DNA from: JBLIOB01 sp047639575
GTDB lineage: Bacteria > Bacteroidota > Bacteroidia > Flavobacteriales_D > Parvicellaceae
Direction: 5' to 3'
Assembly (NCBI GenBank): GCA_047639575.1
Contig: JBLIOB010000074.1
Coordinates: 1 to 16,563 of the forward strand
DNA length: 16,563 nucleotides
This document shows, one piece after another, positions 8,869-14,314 of the stretch. The notes under the pieces were generated by a model, which saw only the letters and a program-made list of their open reading frames with translations, did no database searches and was not told where the DNA came from. The first letter of the stretch is position 1. Each line of letters begins with the position of its first letter. Position numbers and translations under genes: made by a program.

Positions 8869-8910
8869 CCGATTTTTCAACATATCTTTTCATCTTATGT
8901 AAAAAGTCGG
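8869..8910 (-). promoter_or_regulatory. inverted repeat upstream of the AraC gene, candidate autoregulatory operator
   Basis: CCGATTTTTCA (8869-8879) and TAAAAAGTCGG (8900-8910) form an imperfect inverted repeat with a 20-bp spacer, 82 bp before the AraC start. A further CGGAGATTTTTCCGG (8908-8922) overlaps the second arm. Similar half-sites occur before the pirin gene. The gap 8788-8991 otherwise shows no gene and no clear TAnnTTTG promoter. Confidence 0.35.
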
Positions 8911-8991
8911 AGATTTTTCCGGGGCTGACAGAAAGCAGAAAATTTAATTTCGCCATTAACCCGCCATCGGATATAGACCATGTTATTGCCT

Positions 8992-9234
8992 TTATTTAAC
9001 GTTATTGGCAATTTCGCTAATTTTTTTAGAGAGTGACTTTTTCTTTTCTTCAGTTTCTTTCTGAGCTTGAAGGTCAGTAAGCACGTATTCCATACGCTCT
9101 CTAAGGACAGGAAAGTATTCTAAACATTCTTCTTCTTTTAGTTCATGAATCCCCTTACTAACTATTGAGTATAATACCTTGTTCTGAACAAGAAAATCTG
9201 GAAGGTGTTGTTTAAGGGAAGAGATTTTACCCCG
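8992..9234 (-). pseudogene. C-terminal remnant of an unidentified protein (80 codons, no start)
   Basis: Reading the minus strand, a frame is open from 9234 to a TAA at 8994-8992 and encodes protein-like sequence: LKQHLPDFLVQNKVLYSIVS, then KGIHELKEEECLEYFPVLRE, then a Lys/Glu-rich helical tail ending KKISEIANNVK. Upstream it is cut by a TGA (9237-9235) exactly where the tandem repeat units begin, and the only ATG is internal (in RERME). It looks like the C-terminal end of a larger gene severed by insertion of, or recombination at, the repeats. I do not recognise the family securely. A hairpin, ATTGCC (8985-8990) with GGCAAT (9007-9012), straddles the stop codon and may be its old terminator. 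Confidence 0.6.
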
Positions 9235-9524
9235 TCAGAGTCACTTTTTAGGACTCTGACACATTACTTTCTCAACAACTCCCGCTTACTCAAACCTACA
9301 GCTTGTTCCATCATTTTAAATCCTATAGCAACTTCGTAGGTCATTTAGCAGAATGGACTAAAACTACAACAATTTCACCCCATCAGAGTCACTTTTCAGG
9401 ACTCTGATACATTACTTCCTAAACAACTCCCGCTTACTCAAACCTACAGCCTGTTCCATCATTTTAAATCCTATGGAAACTTCGTAGGTCATTTAGCAGA
9501 ATGGACTAAAACTACAACAATTCG
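9224..9524. repeat. two tandem ~148-bp repeat units, each with a hairpin and a 26-codon mini-ORF
   Basis: Unit A (about 9229-9376) and unit B (about 9377-9524) are near-identical with a period of 148 bp. Each opens with a hairpin: in A, GTCAGAGTC (9234-9242) pairs with GACTCTGAC (9252-9260) around a 9-nt loop; in B, ATCAGAGTC (9382-9390) pairs with GACTCTGAT (9400-9408). The terminal pair is G-C in A and A-T in B, a compensatory change. On the minus strand both units carry the same 26-codon frame (9344-9264 and 9492-9412), beginning MTYEV, containing IGFKMMEQAVGLSKREL and ending RK before TAA just ahead of the hairpin; in-frame TAA precedes each ATG. The units end with ATGGACTAAAACTACAACAA, shared with the direct repeat at 9500-9563. 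This may be the 3' end of a mobile element; I do not recognise it. Confidence 0.8.
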
Positions 9525-9563
9525 CTAGACTCAATACTCATCTAGCACTTTAAAACGATGAAT
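9500..9563 (+). repeat. 64-bp direct repeat, left copy
   Basis: This 64-bp segment recurs at 11283-11346 with four mismatches. It contains the inverted repeat GCTAGA (9524-9529) / TCTAGC (9541-9546) with an 11-nt loop and ends TTTAAAACGATGAAT. The first part overlaps the tail of tandem unit B. Its right half belongs to a repeat family that also appears at 15900-15953 and 16386-16436. Confidence 0.8.
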
Positions 9564-9700
9564 AGATGGGCTAGCGCTTGGCTAAAATCCGTAGGCTTGC
9601 CGTCCGTTAATTTCTATAAAAGTATCTGATTCAAATGCTCTAAGCAAATAGCTCATTTCATCCCATCAGAGTCACTTTTTAGGACTCTGATATATTACTT
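9564..9700. repeat. degenerate REP fragment and third, partial hairpin copy
   Basis: GCTAGCGC (9570-9577) begins a decayed version of the REP at 9705. TCTATAAAAGTATCTGA (9613-9629) repeats at 9732-9748 with one mismatch. A third copy of the tandem-unit hairpin lies at 9665-9691 (ATCAGAGTC / GACTCTGAT), and its homology stops near 9700, where the intact REP begins. No gene is seen in this stretch. Confidence 0.6.
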
Positions 9701-9704
9701 CTCC

Positions 9705-9727
9705 GCTAGCGCGGATTTGCAATCCGT
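9705..9727 (+). repeat. REP element, left inverted copy
   Basis: A 23-bp sequence starting GCTAGCGCGGATTTGC is the reverse complement of 9869-9891 at 21 of 23 positions. The pair flanks the RAYT remnant directly, which is the expected arrangement of REPs and their transposase gene. Confidence 0.7.
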
Positions 9728-9738
9728 GCCCTCTATAA

Positions 9739-9861
9739 AAGTTTCTGACAAACAATCATGTAGAAGCTGAAATTGATGAACATGCAGCAGATTATCTTTA
9801 TAGTTCAGTAAGAGATTATGTAGAGAAAAAGGGCTTACTTAATATTGATTTTTTTATTTAG
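9739..9861 (+). pseudogene. remnant of a REP-associated tyrosine transposase (RAYT, Y1_Tnp family), C-terminus only
   Basis: A + strand frame open from 9739 to TAG at 9859-9861 encodes NNHVEAEIDEHAADYLYSS followed by VRDYVEKKGLLNIDFFI. This matches, from memory, the conserved C-terminal end of RAYT proteins (NNPVEAGIV..DYLYSSARDY..KKGLL). The catalytic HUH and Tyr parts are absent, and the sequence just upstream (TCTATAAAAGTTTCTGA) is repeat DNA with an in-frame stop at 9736-9738. It is therefore a dead fragment, presumably left after an internal deletion, still enclosed by inverted REPs at 9705-9727 and 9869-9891. Confidence 0.75.
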
Positions 9862-9868
9862 ATTATGC

Positions 9869-9891
9869 ACTGATTGTAAATCCGCGCTAGC
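9869..9891 (-). repeat. REP element, right inverted copy
   Basis: The 23-bp sequence ending AAATCCGCGCTAGC is inverted relative to 9705-9727, with two mismatches. It lies 8 bp after the RAYT stop codon and 67 bp from the stop of the next, oppositely oriented gene. Confidence 0.7.
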
Positions 9892-9957
9892 TGATATCTC
9901 TTTAATGTCCACAGCTGCTTTTTCACTTTTATCTTCCCTAATGTTTTCAGGAAAGTA

Positions 9958-11076
9958 CTATTGATCTAAGTCAACGAAATCTACATAGGCTTCCAAGTAT
10001 GGTTGACCTCCAACCTTGAATACGTATTCTTGTAATTCAGCCATTGGGTTTTTATTAGGCAATCGGTTTTCTGCCCACTCTTTAAATATTCTTTTCATTG
10101 AGCTTGAATCTGGAGGATTACCATCCTTAGTTACAACTCGTTCTTCTTGTCTGATGGGGTACCAGTTGAGTAGCACGTTTCCAACGGCAAGTCTGTTGCC
10201 ATTCGAGAAGTTAATTCCTGCACTTACAATCCTGTTTGCAATATGTGACAAGCGATGACTCCAATTACCATAGTTTACTTCCTCGTTTACGAAACAAGAG
10301 AAATCAGTTGTCGAAGATTGAATATCACTTTGTATTTTATCGTAGAGTGATTCTTCTATATGATAAATAAATAAATGATGTAAATCTGTTTGTTTGATGA
10401 ACTGGAATACTTCCTTGGAACCGCTCATAAACCCATAGCCAGTATTATGCAAGTAAATATCAGATTGATGTTTCTCCATTATGCGATAGTACAACTCAAG
10501 TTTTTTTAATGAAAGAAATAGCTTCCATAACTGAGTTTCTACATAGTGTTCATCGTAATGTAAATCTGCTGCAAAAAATTGAAGCCATTTAGCTTTAGAA
10601 TGTTCTTTTAAAAAAGGACGAACTTCATCTCTTTGTTTTTTATCTATTTTTTCATCAACCCAGGAATCAACTAGATTCAAACTAAAGTACTCAAATGATC
10701 TAGGGTTTAAATCCTTATCCCAGTCTATGATTGTCTGTGTTATAATAGCTTCTGTATCCTCATGTATATTCTCACCATTCACCGAGTGATCCCCACTTAA
10801 TGCTGCCATAAACTTTTCTATGTCAGGTATGTTTTCAAGGAGCAATCCATCATTTTCCGTGGGCGTATTGATGAGTATATGACCAAAATTCGCCTGGCCA
10901 AATAATTTCGTTTTTAGATTTGGTTTAGCCGTTTCTAACGGAATCATTGAGTCAATTTTGAACTTGGAGCATATTATTCTGCTTTTTATATAGAGCCTTC
11001 CGTTTTTTATTTCGTATTCCTTAAATAGATTCCTCCCAATTCCTGACGATATGTAAGGGTTTACTTTATAGCTCAT
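9958..11076 (-). CDS. protein of unknown function with possible bacterial PH-like N-terminal domain
   Basis: I do not recognise this 372-aa protein. It has no signal peptide or membrane segment. Residues ~18-94 look like a bacterial PH (bPH_2-type) fold: YEIKNGRLYIKSRIICSKFK is followed by SMIPLE, KTKLFGQANFGHILINTPT and an ENIPDIEKFMAAL helix. The remainder is mixed and largely helical, rich in His, Tyr and Trp (FAADLHYDEHYVETQLWKLF, HNTGYGFMSGSKEVFQF) and ends with a strand-rich QPYLEAYVDFVDLDQ. The start ATG (11076) has a strong Shine-Dalgarno, AGGAG, unlike its neighbours. It is the only intact gene between the 64-bp direct repeats, beside a dead transposase, so recent acquisition is plausible. 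The frame stays open past the TAG for about 35 more codons into the REP, so the original protein may have been longer. Confidence 0.85.
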   Translation of the reverse strand: MSYKVNPYISSGIGRNLFKEYEIKNGRLYIKSRIICSKFKIDSMIPLETAKPNLKTKLFGQANFGHILINTPTENDGLLLENIPDIEKFMAALSGDHSVNGENIHEDTEAIITQTIIDWDKDLNPRSFEYFSLNLVDSWVDEKIDKKQRDEVRPFLKEHSKAKWLQFFAADLHYDEHYVETQLWKLFLSLKKLELYYRIMEKHQSDIYLHNTGYGFMSGSKEVFQFIKQTDLHHLFIYHIEESLYDKIQSDIQSSTTDFSCFVNEEVNYGNWSHRLSHIANRIVSAGINFSNGNRLAVGNVLLNWYPIRQEERVVTKDGNPPDSSSMKRIFKEWAENRLPNKNPMAELQEYVFKVGGQPYLEAYVDFVDLDQ

Positions 11077-11080
11077 AATA

Positions 11081-11086
11081 TCTCCT
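11081..11086 (-). promoter_or_regulatory. strong Shine-Dalgarno of the 372-aa gene
   Basis: On the minus strand AGGAGATATTATG places AGGAG five bases before the ATG. This supports the start choice and contrasts with the other genes here, which lack such a site, as expected for Bacteroidota. Confidence 0.7.
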
Positions 11087-11105
11087 AGTTCTCGCTAACA
11101 AATCA

Positions 11106-11125
11106 CTATACGCAATTGCGTATAG
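11106..11125. repeat. 20-bp perfect palindrome upstream of the 372-aa gene
   Basis: CTATACGCAATTGCGTATAG is a perfect palindrome 29 bp before the ATG of the 372-aa gene. Its right side, GCGTATAGCCCTACAATA, resembles ACGCATAGTCTTACAATA at 16388-16405, so it is probably a truncated member of the repeat family. It could be a hairpin in the 5' leader or an operator. Confidence 0.6.
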
Positions 11126-11282
11126 CCCTACAATATACGAAATTGTTAATATATACTATTATAAAAATAAAATATGTAGGTATTTTTTTATTTTATAACC
11201 TATTTGGGCTTTTAGATAACTTTCTTATTAGTATAATTTATTATAACAACAATAAACAAAGTTATAAAATTGTAATTAGGAT
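11126..11282. other. AT-rich intergenic DNA
   Basis: Very AT-rich, with an A/T-run inverted repeat around 11160-11198 and, on the minus strand, a perfect TAnnTTTG element (TAACTTTG, 11264-11257) about 180 bp before the 372-aa gene but without a -33 TTG. No gene is seen. Confidence 0.4.
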
Positions 11283-11346
11283 AATGGACTAAAACTACTA
11301 CAATTCGCTAGACTCCATACTTATCTAGCACTTTAAAACGGTGAAT
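11283..11346 (+). repeat. 64-bp direct repeat, right copy
   Basis: Matches 9500-9563 at 60 of 64 positions in the same orientation. The internal inverted repeat GCTAGA (11307-11312) / TCTAGC (11324-11329) with an 11-nt loop is kept. It lies between the 372-aa gene and the cysteine dioxygenase operon. Confidence 0.8.
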
Positions 11347-11519
11347 TATTGAGTACTTTCGTCCAGCAGTCAACGGCGCGCTCGCAGCTGGTAAACTCCC
11401 AACATCTTCGTGTAAATTGCACCACAAATTATGCCTTATTAGTTGCTGTTAAAACTTGCTGTTGTACCCCAATAAATTCAGTTCAAAACTTAGAATCTTG
11501 AAGAAAGTCTTCAATATCC
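11347..11519. other. gene-free stretch upstream of the dioxygenase operon
   Basis: No gene is seen on either strand. A short GC-rich island at 11363-11391 holds CCAGC / GCTGG arms around AACGGCGCGCTCGC and stands out from the AT-rich surroundings. It may be a remnant of repeat DNA. Confidence 0.3.
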
Positions 11520-11550
11520 TTTCAAAACAAGCCAAAAAGGGCTATACTTG
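11520..11550 (+). promoter_or_regulatory. candidate Bacteroidota promoter for the dioxygenase-decarboxylase operon
   Basis: TTTC (11520-11523), 19 bp, then TATACTTG (11543-11550). Each box has one mismatch from the Bacteroidota consensus TTTG / TAnnTTTG and the spacing is ideal. Transcription would start near 11556, leaving a leader of roughly 95 nt. Confidence 0.4.
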
Positions 11551-11649
11551 CAATCTTATAACGTTTTGGAAGTCATCCGAGACAATTTGTTGGATTTGGG
11601 TAAACCTTGGATTTGCAGATTGAATTAGCAGAAAAAAAGGTAAACTATT

Positions 11650-12204
11650 TTGAGTTCTAACAAAGAAAATCAACGAACATATCACTCACTAACCGAATTA
11701 GCCACTATGCTTTCTGAAGAGGAGCAAGTAAAGTATGCTGATATATTTGGTTCAATAAAATTGCTTCCCGGTGCTTTTGAGGCCTGTTGCTCATGGTCTG
11801 ATGAATGTTATACCCGAAACTGTATTGTTGAAAACGAAAAATTTGAATTGATCCTACTTTGTTGGGAGAAAGGTCAAGTTACTCCGATTCACGATCACGG
11901 TGGGGAAGAATGTTGGGTAAAAATTATCGAAGGTGAATTTCGAGAAACGATATACAAACTAGATGAAGCCGGTGAACTCAATACAGTCAAAACAACGATT
12001 GCAAAGACTGGAGATATCACTTATATGGTAGATTTCATGGGATGTCATCGATTAGAGAATCTGTCTGATGCTAGAAGTATGTCACTTCATCTATACGCAA
12101 AGCCAATTCGTAATTGCAATACGTATGACGAAGTTTCAGGAAAATTTGTGAGCAGGGATTTGGACTACAACACAGTCTCCGAATTAGCAGAAATATTAAA
12201 ATAA
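11650..12204 (+). CDS. cdoA: cysteine dioxygenase (type I, animal-like active site)
   Basis: Non-haem iron enzyme that oxidises L-cysteine to cysteine sulfinate. The cupin motif KGQVTPIHDHGGEECW supplies His81 and His83, and GCHRLEN supplies His133, matching human His86, His88 and His140. Arg56 (YTRN) matches substrate-binding Arg60. Cys88 and Tyr149 (SLHLYAKP) match Cys93 and Tyr157, which form the thioether cross-link in mammalian CDO; as I recall, most bacterial CDOs have Gly at the Cys position. Length 184 aa is normal. The start is uncertain: TTG at 11650 follows AAAAAAAGG and keeps the usual N-terminal helix, while the first in-frame ATG is at 11707. The decarboxylase gene follows after 9 bp, so the product is probably used at once for hypotaurine formation. 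Confidence 0.93.
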   Translation: MSSNKENQRTYHSLTELATMLSEEEQVKYADIFGSIKLLPGAFEACCSWSDECYTRNCIVENEKFELILLCWEKGQVTPIHDHGGEECWVKIIEGEFRETIYKLDEAGELNTVKTTIAKTGDITYMVDFMGCHRLENLSDARSMSLHLYAKPIRNCNTYDEVSGKFVSRDLDYNTVSELAEILK

Positions 12205-12213
12205 GAAAATCAT

Positions 12214-13620
12214 ATGTCTGATATAAGTAGTGATCTAGTTCTATTCAATGAACTGGTTGAAGTCTTAATAAATGAAGAAGCGCAGCATCCTGTAGCTGAC
12301 CGAATAGATTCTGAAAAACTCTATGAAAGTATAGATCTCTCGCTTAACCCATCTGCGATGGTTGATGAGGAGTTTAAGAAGGTGCTTAAAAATGTGCTTG
12401 TTTCTACGCCAAAAACGGCGACAAACTTATTTTTCAATCAACTTTTTGGCGGAAGACAGGGGAAAGCTGTCTTAGGTGATTTACTTGCTGTGATGCTCAA
12501 TAACAGCATGTATACCTATAAGGTTGCTGGTCCTCAAGTTGGGATTGAACAGGAAATCATCAGACAATCTTGTGATTTAATCGGTTACGGGCCTCAAAGT
12601 AATGGCACTTTCCCTACAGGAGGCTCGATGAGCAATTACATGGCCTTAGTAATGGCACGTGACGTTAAAGATCCACTCTGTAGATTAGAGGGTATGTCAA
12701 AACCAATGGTTGTTTACACGTCCAAAGAATCACATTATTCAAATGCGAAAAACGCGAGTTTCGCTGGAATTGGTAAAAAAAATATTAGATACATACGAGC
12801 AGATGCTGATGGGCGAATGATGGCGGAGCATCTAGAAACACAAATCATTGAGGATCTTAGTAATGGGTTCATTCCGACTTATGTAAATGCTACTGCGGGC
12901 ACAACAGTTTTAGGAGCTTTTGATCCAATCAATGAAATTGCTGATGTCACTGAAAAGTATGAGGTTTGGCTTCATGTTGATGGCGCATATTGTGGCGGTG
13001 TGATTTTTAGTGAGCAATATAAGCATCTAGTTAAGGGAATAGAACGATCAAATTCATTCAGCTACAACGCACATAAAATGCTAGGAACACCAATGACTTG
13101 TTCTATCATTTTGGTGAATAACAAGAAGCAGTTGCATGATTCGTTTAGCAATGCAGCCGATTATCTCTATCAAACAGATGGTGACGATTTCAACCTTGGT
13201 AAAACTTCGTTCCAATGCGGAAGAAGAAATGATGCCTTGAAATTCTGGACGCTTTGGAAGTCTGTTGGAACGAATGGTTTGGAACAGATTGTAAATCAAC
13301 AATTTGAACTAGCAGATGTTGCTCGGGAGTACATTAGAAGCAATTCAGATTACACGATATACAGTTTCGATGATTCAGTTTCAATCTGTTTCAATTATAA
13401 GGATATTGATCCAATGACGCTTTGTACTGCTTTATATGAGCATCAGGTAACAGTAGTGGGGTTCGGATCATTTGAGGAAGAGACTTTTATTCGCTTGGTA
13501 ACAATTAATGCAAATAATGAGCGGGTTGATATTTTGAATTTCTTCAAGGTATTAGAGGCATTTGTTGAGAAGACTCCAAATTTGACTAGAGTGGGGGACA
13601 AGATTGAGCAGACCTTATAA
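12214..13620 (+). CDS. PLP-dependent group II decarboxylase, probable cysteine sulfinate decarboxylase
   Basis: Predicted to decarboxylate cysteine sulfinate to hypotaurine. The 468-aa protein has the full group II (Pyridoxal_deC) layout: FFNQLFGGRQGKAVLGDLL near 73-91, TFPTGGSMSNYMAL (132-145) for PLP phosphate, His174 in KESHYS for ring stacking, NATAGTTVLGAFDPI (225-239), Asp256 in LHVDGAYCGG for the pyridine nitrogen, and the Schiff-base Lys288 in SYNAHKMLGTPM. These blocks resemble animal CSAD and GAD closely (CSAD has AWNPHKLL, FNQLFSGLDP). Sequence alone does not separate cysteine sulfinate from glutamate or aspartate as substrate; the choice rests on the dioxygenase gene 9 bp upstream. 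The operon ends at the terminator at 13711. Confidence 0.92.
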   Translation: MSDISSDLVLFNELVEVLINEEAQHPVADRIDSEKLYESIDLSLNPSAMVDEEFKKVLKNVLVSTPKTATNLFFNQLFGGRQGKAVLGDLLAVMLNNSMYTYKVAGPQVGIEQEIIRQSCDLIGYGPQSNGTFPTGGSMSNYMALVMARDVKDPLCRLEGMSKPMVVYTSKESHYSNAKNASFAGIGKKNIRYIRADADGRMMAEHLETQIIEDLSNGFIPTYVNATAGTTVLGAFDPINEIADVTEKYEVWLHVDGAYCGGVIFSEQYKHLVKGIERSNSFSYNAHKMLGTPMTCSIILVNNKKQLHDSFSNAADYLYQTDGDDFNLGKTSFQCGRRNDALKFWTLWKSVGTNGLEQIVNQQFELADVAREYIRSNSDYTIYSFDDSVSICFNYKDIDPMTLCTALYEHQVTVVGFGSFEEETFIRLVTINANNERVDILNFFKVLEAFVEKTPNLTRVGDKIEQTL

Positions 13621-13710
13621 TGGACTGTTAAATTGCCAGGTTGATTAACAAACTTATTTTGAAATGCTATTGAGAGCTGCTTTGAATTGAACAGCCCTCG
13701 ATATTTGCAT

Positions 13711-13738
13711 TTGCCATTGTAGGCAACATTTATTTTTT
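13711..13738 (+). terminator. intrinsic terminator of the dioxygenase-decarboxylase operon
   Basis: TTGCC (13711-13715), loop ATTGTA, GGCAA (13722-13726), then CATTTATTTTTT. It is 90 bp after the decarboxylase stop and its T-run overlaps the last codons of the convergent OsmC gene. Confidence 0.6.
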
Positions 13739-14185
13739 ACTCCAGTTACTTTCAATTTCACAGCCACTTGTGCGTAACAAAGCTAAGATCGGACAACGGG
13801 CATCTACTTTTTGCCCCAGAATATTCACTTGTTCATCAGTGGCTTCTCCTTGAACTACCGCACTGAGTCGCACACTTTTGTAACTGCCATTTGAATGATC
13901 TGACGTCCCCATAAATCCTGAAAGATCAAGGTCAATTTCAATCTGAATATTAATTTGTTCAATAGTCAAAGAGAGTTCTTCAGCAACAACCTGGGCCTGT
14001 TCGTTTTGACATCCAACTAGGGAGGCAGTAAAAAACTGCATCGGGTTTGGCCCTGAATTTGATCCGCCATCCTCAGTCGGCTCGTCCAATTGAATTTCCC
14101 ATTCAGTATCGGTGATATCTACTTTAGTTGGCCAACCATTTCCTTGTCCTTTTGCCTTAAAGGTTTCTAAATGTTCATTCTCCAT
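13730..14185 (-). CDS. OsmC/Ohr-family protein
   Basis: Member of the OsmC superfamily, thiol-dependent peroxidases that reduce organic hydroperoxides. The two redox cysteines expected in the family are present: Cys59 in FFTASLVGCQNEQAQVVAEE and Cys131 in KVDARCPILALLRTSG. The N-terminal half is strand-rich with SGPNPMQ before the central helix. Length 151 aa is typical. There is an additional Cys142. It is nearer the general YhfA/OsmC branch than classical Ohr by eye, and I would not assign the subfamily. It is convergent with the cysteine dioxygenase operon, with their ends about 110 bp apart, and codirectional with the symporter, which ends 129 bp upstream. A stress role fits both neighbours but is inference. 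Confidence 0.9.
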   Translation of the reverse strand: MENEHLETFKAKGQGNGWPTKVDITDTEWEIQLDEPTEDGGSNSGPNPMQFFTASLVGCQNEQAQVVAEELSLTIEQINIQIEIDLDLSGFMGTSDHSNGSYKSVRLSAVVQGEATDEQVNILGQKVDARCPILALLRTSGCEIESNWSKK

Positions 14186-14314
14186 TTTTAATTTTATTTA
14201 TTTGATCTAAGTTACTATCAACCTAGTATAAAAGGTCGTATTTGTGTCTTTTGTACTTGTTGTGATTATCTTATTCGAAGTTGTTATTTGATTTAAAAGC
14301 TCATCCTGTTCTAA

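Noticed and set aside
9224..9700. CRISPR array
   Set aside because: Repeats are 148 bp in period with no short uniform repeats or unique spacers, and no cas gene is near.
11095..11150. integron attC site
   Set aside because: CTAACAA and TTGTTAA flank a palindrome, but the seven-base cores fail the RYYYAAC and GTTRRRY consensus at two or more positions and no integrase is in the window.
11551..11649. short + strand frame with LQSYNVLEVIRDNLLDLG as a leader gene before the dioxygenase
   Set aside because: Protein-like for about 25 codons, but no start with a ribosome site and no recognisable family; more likely untranslated leader.
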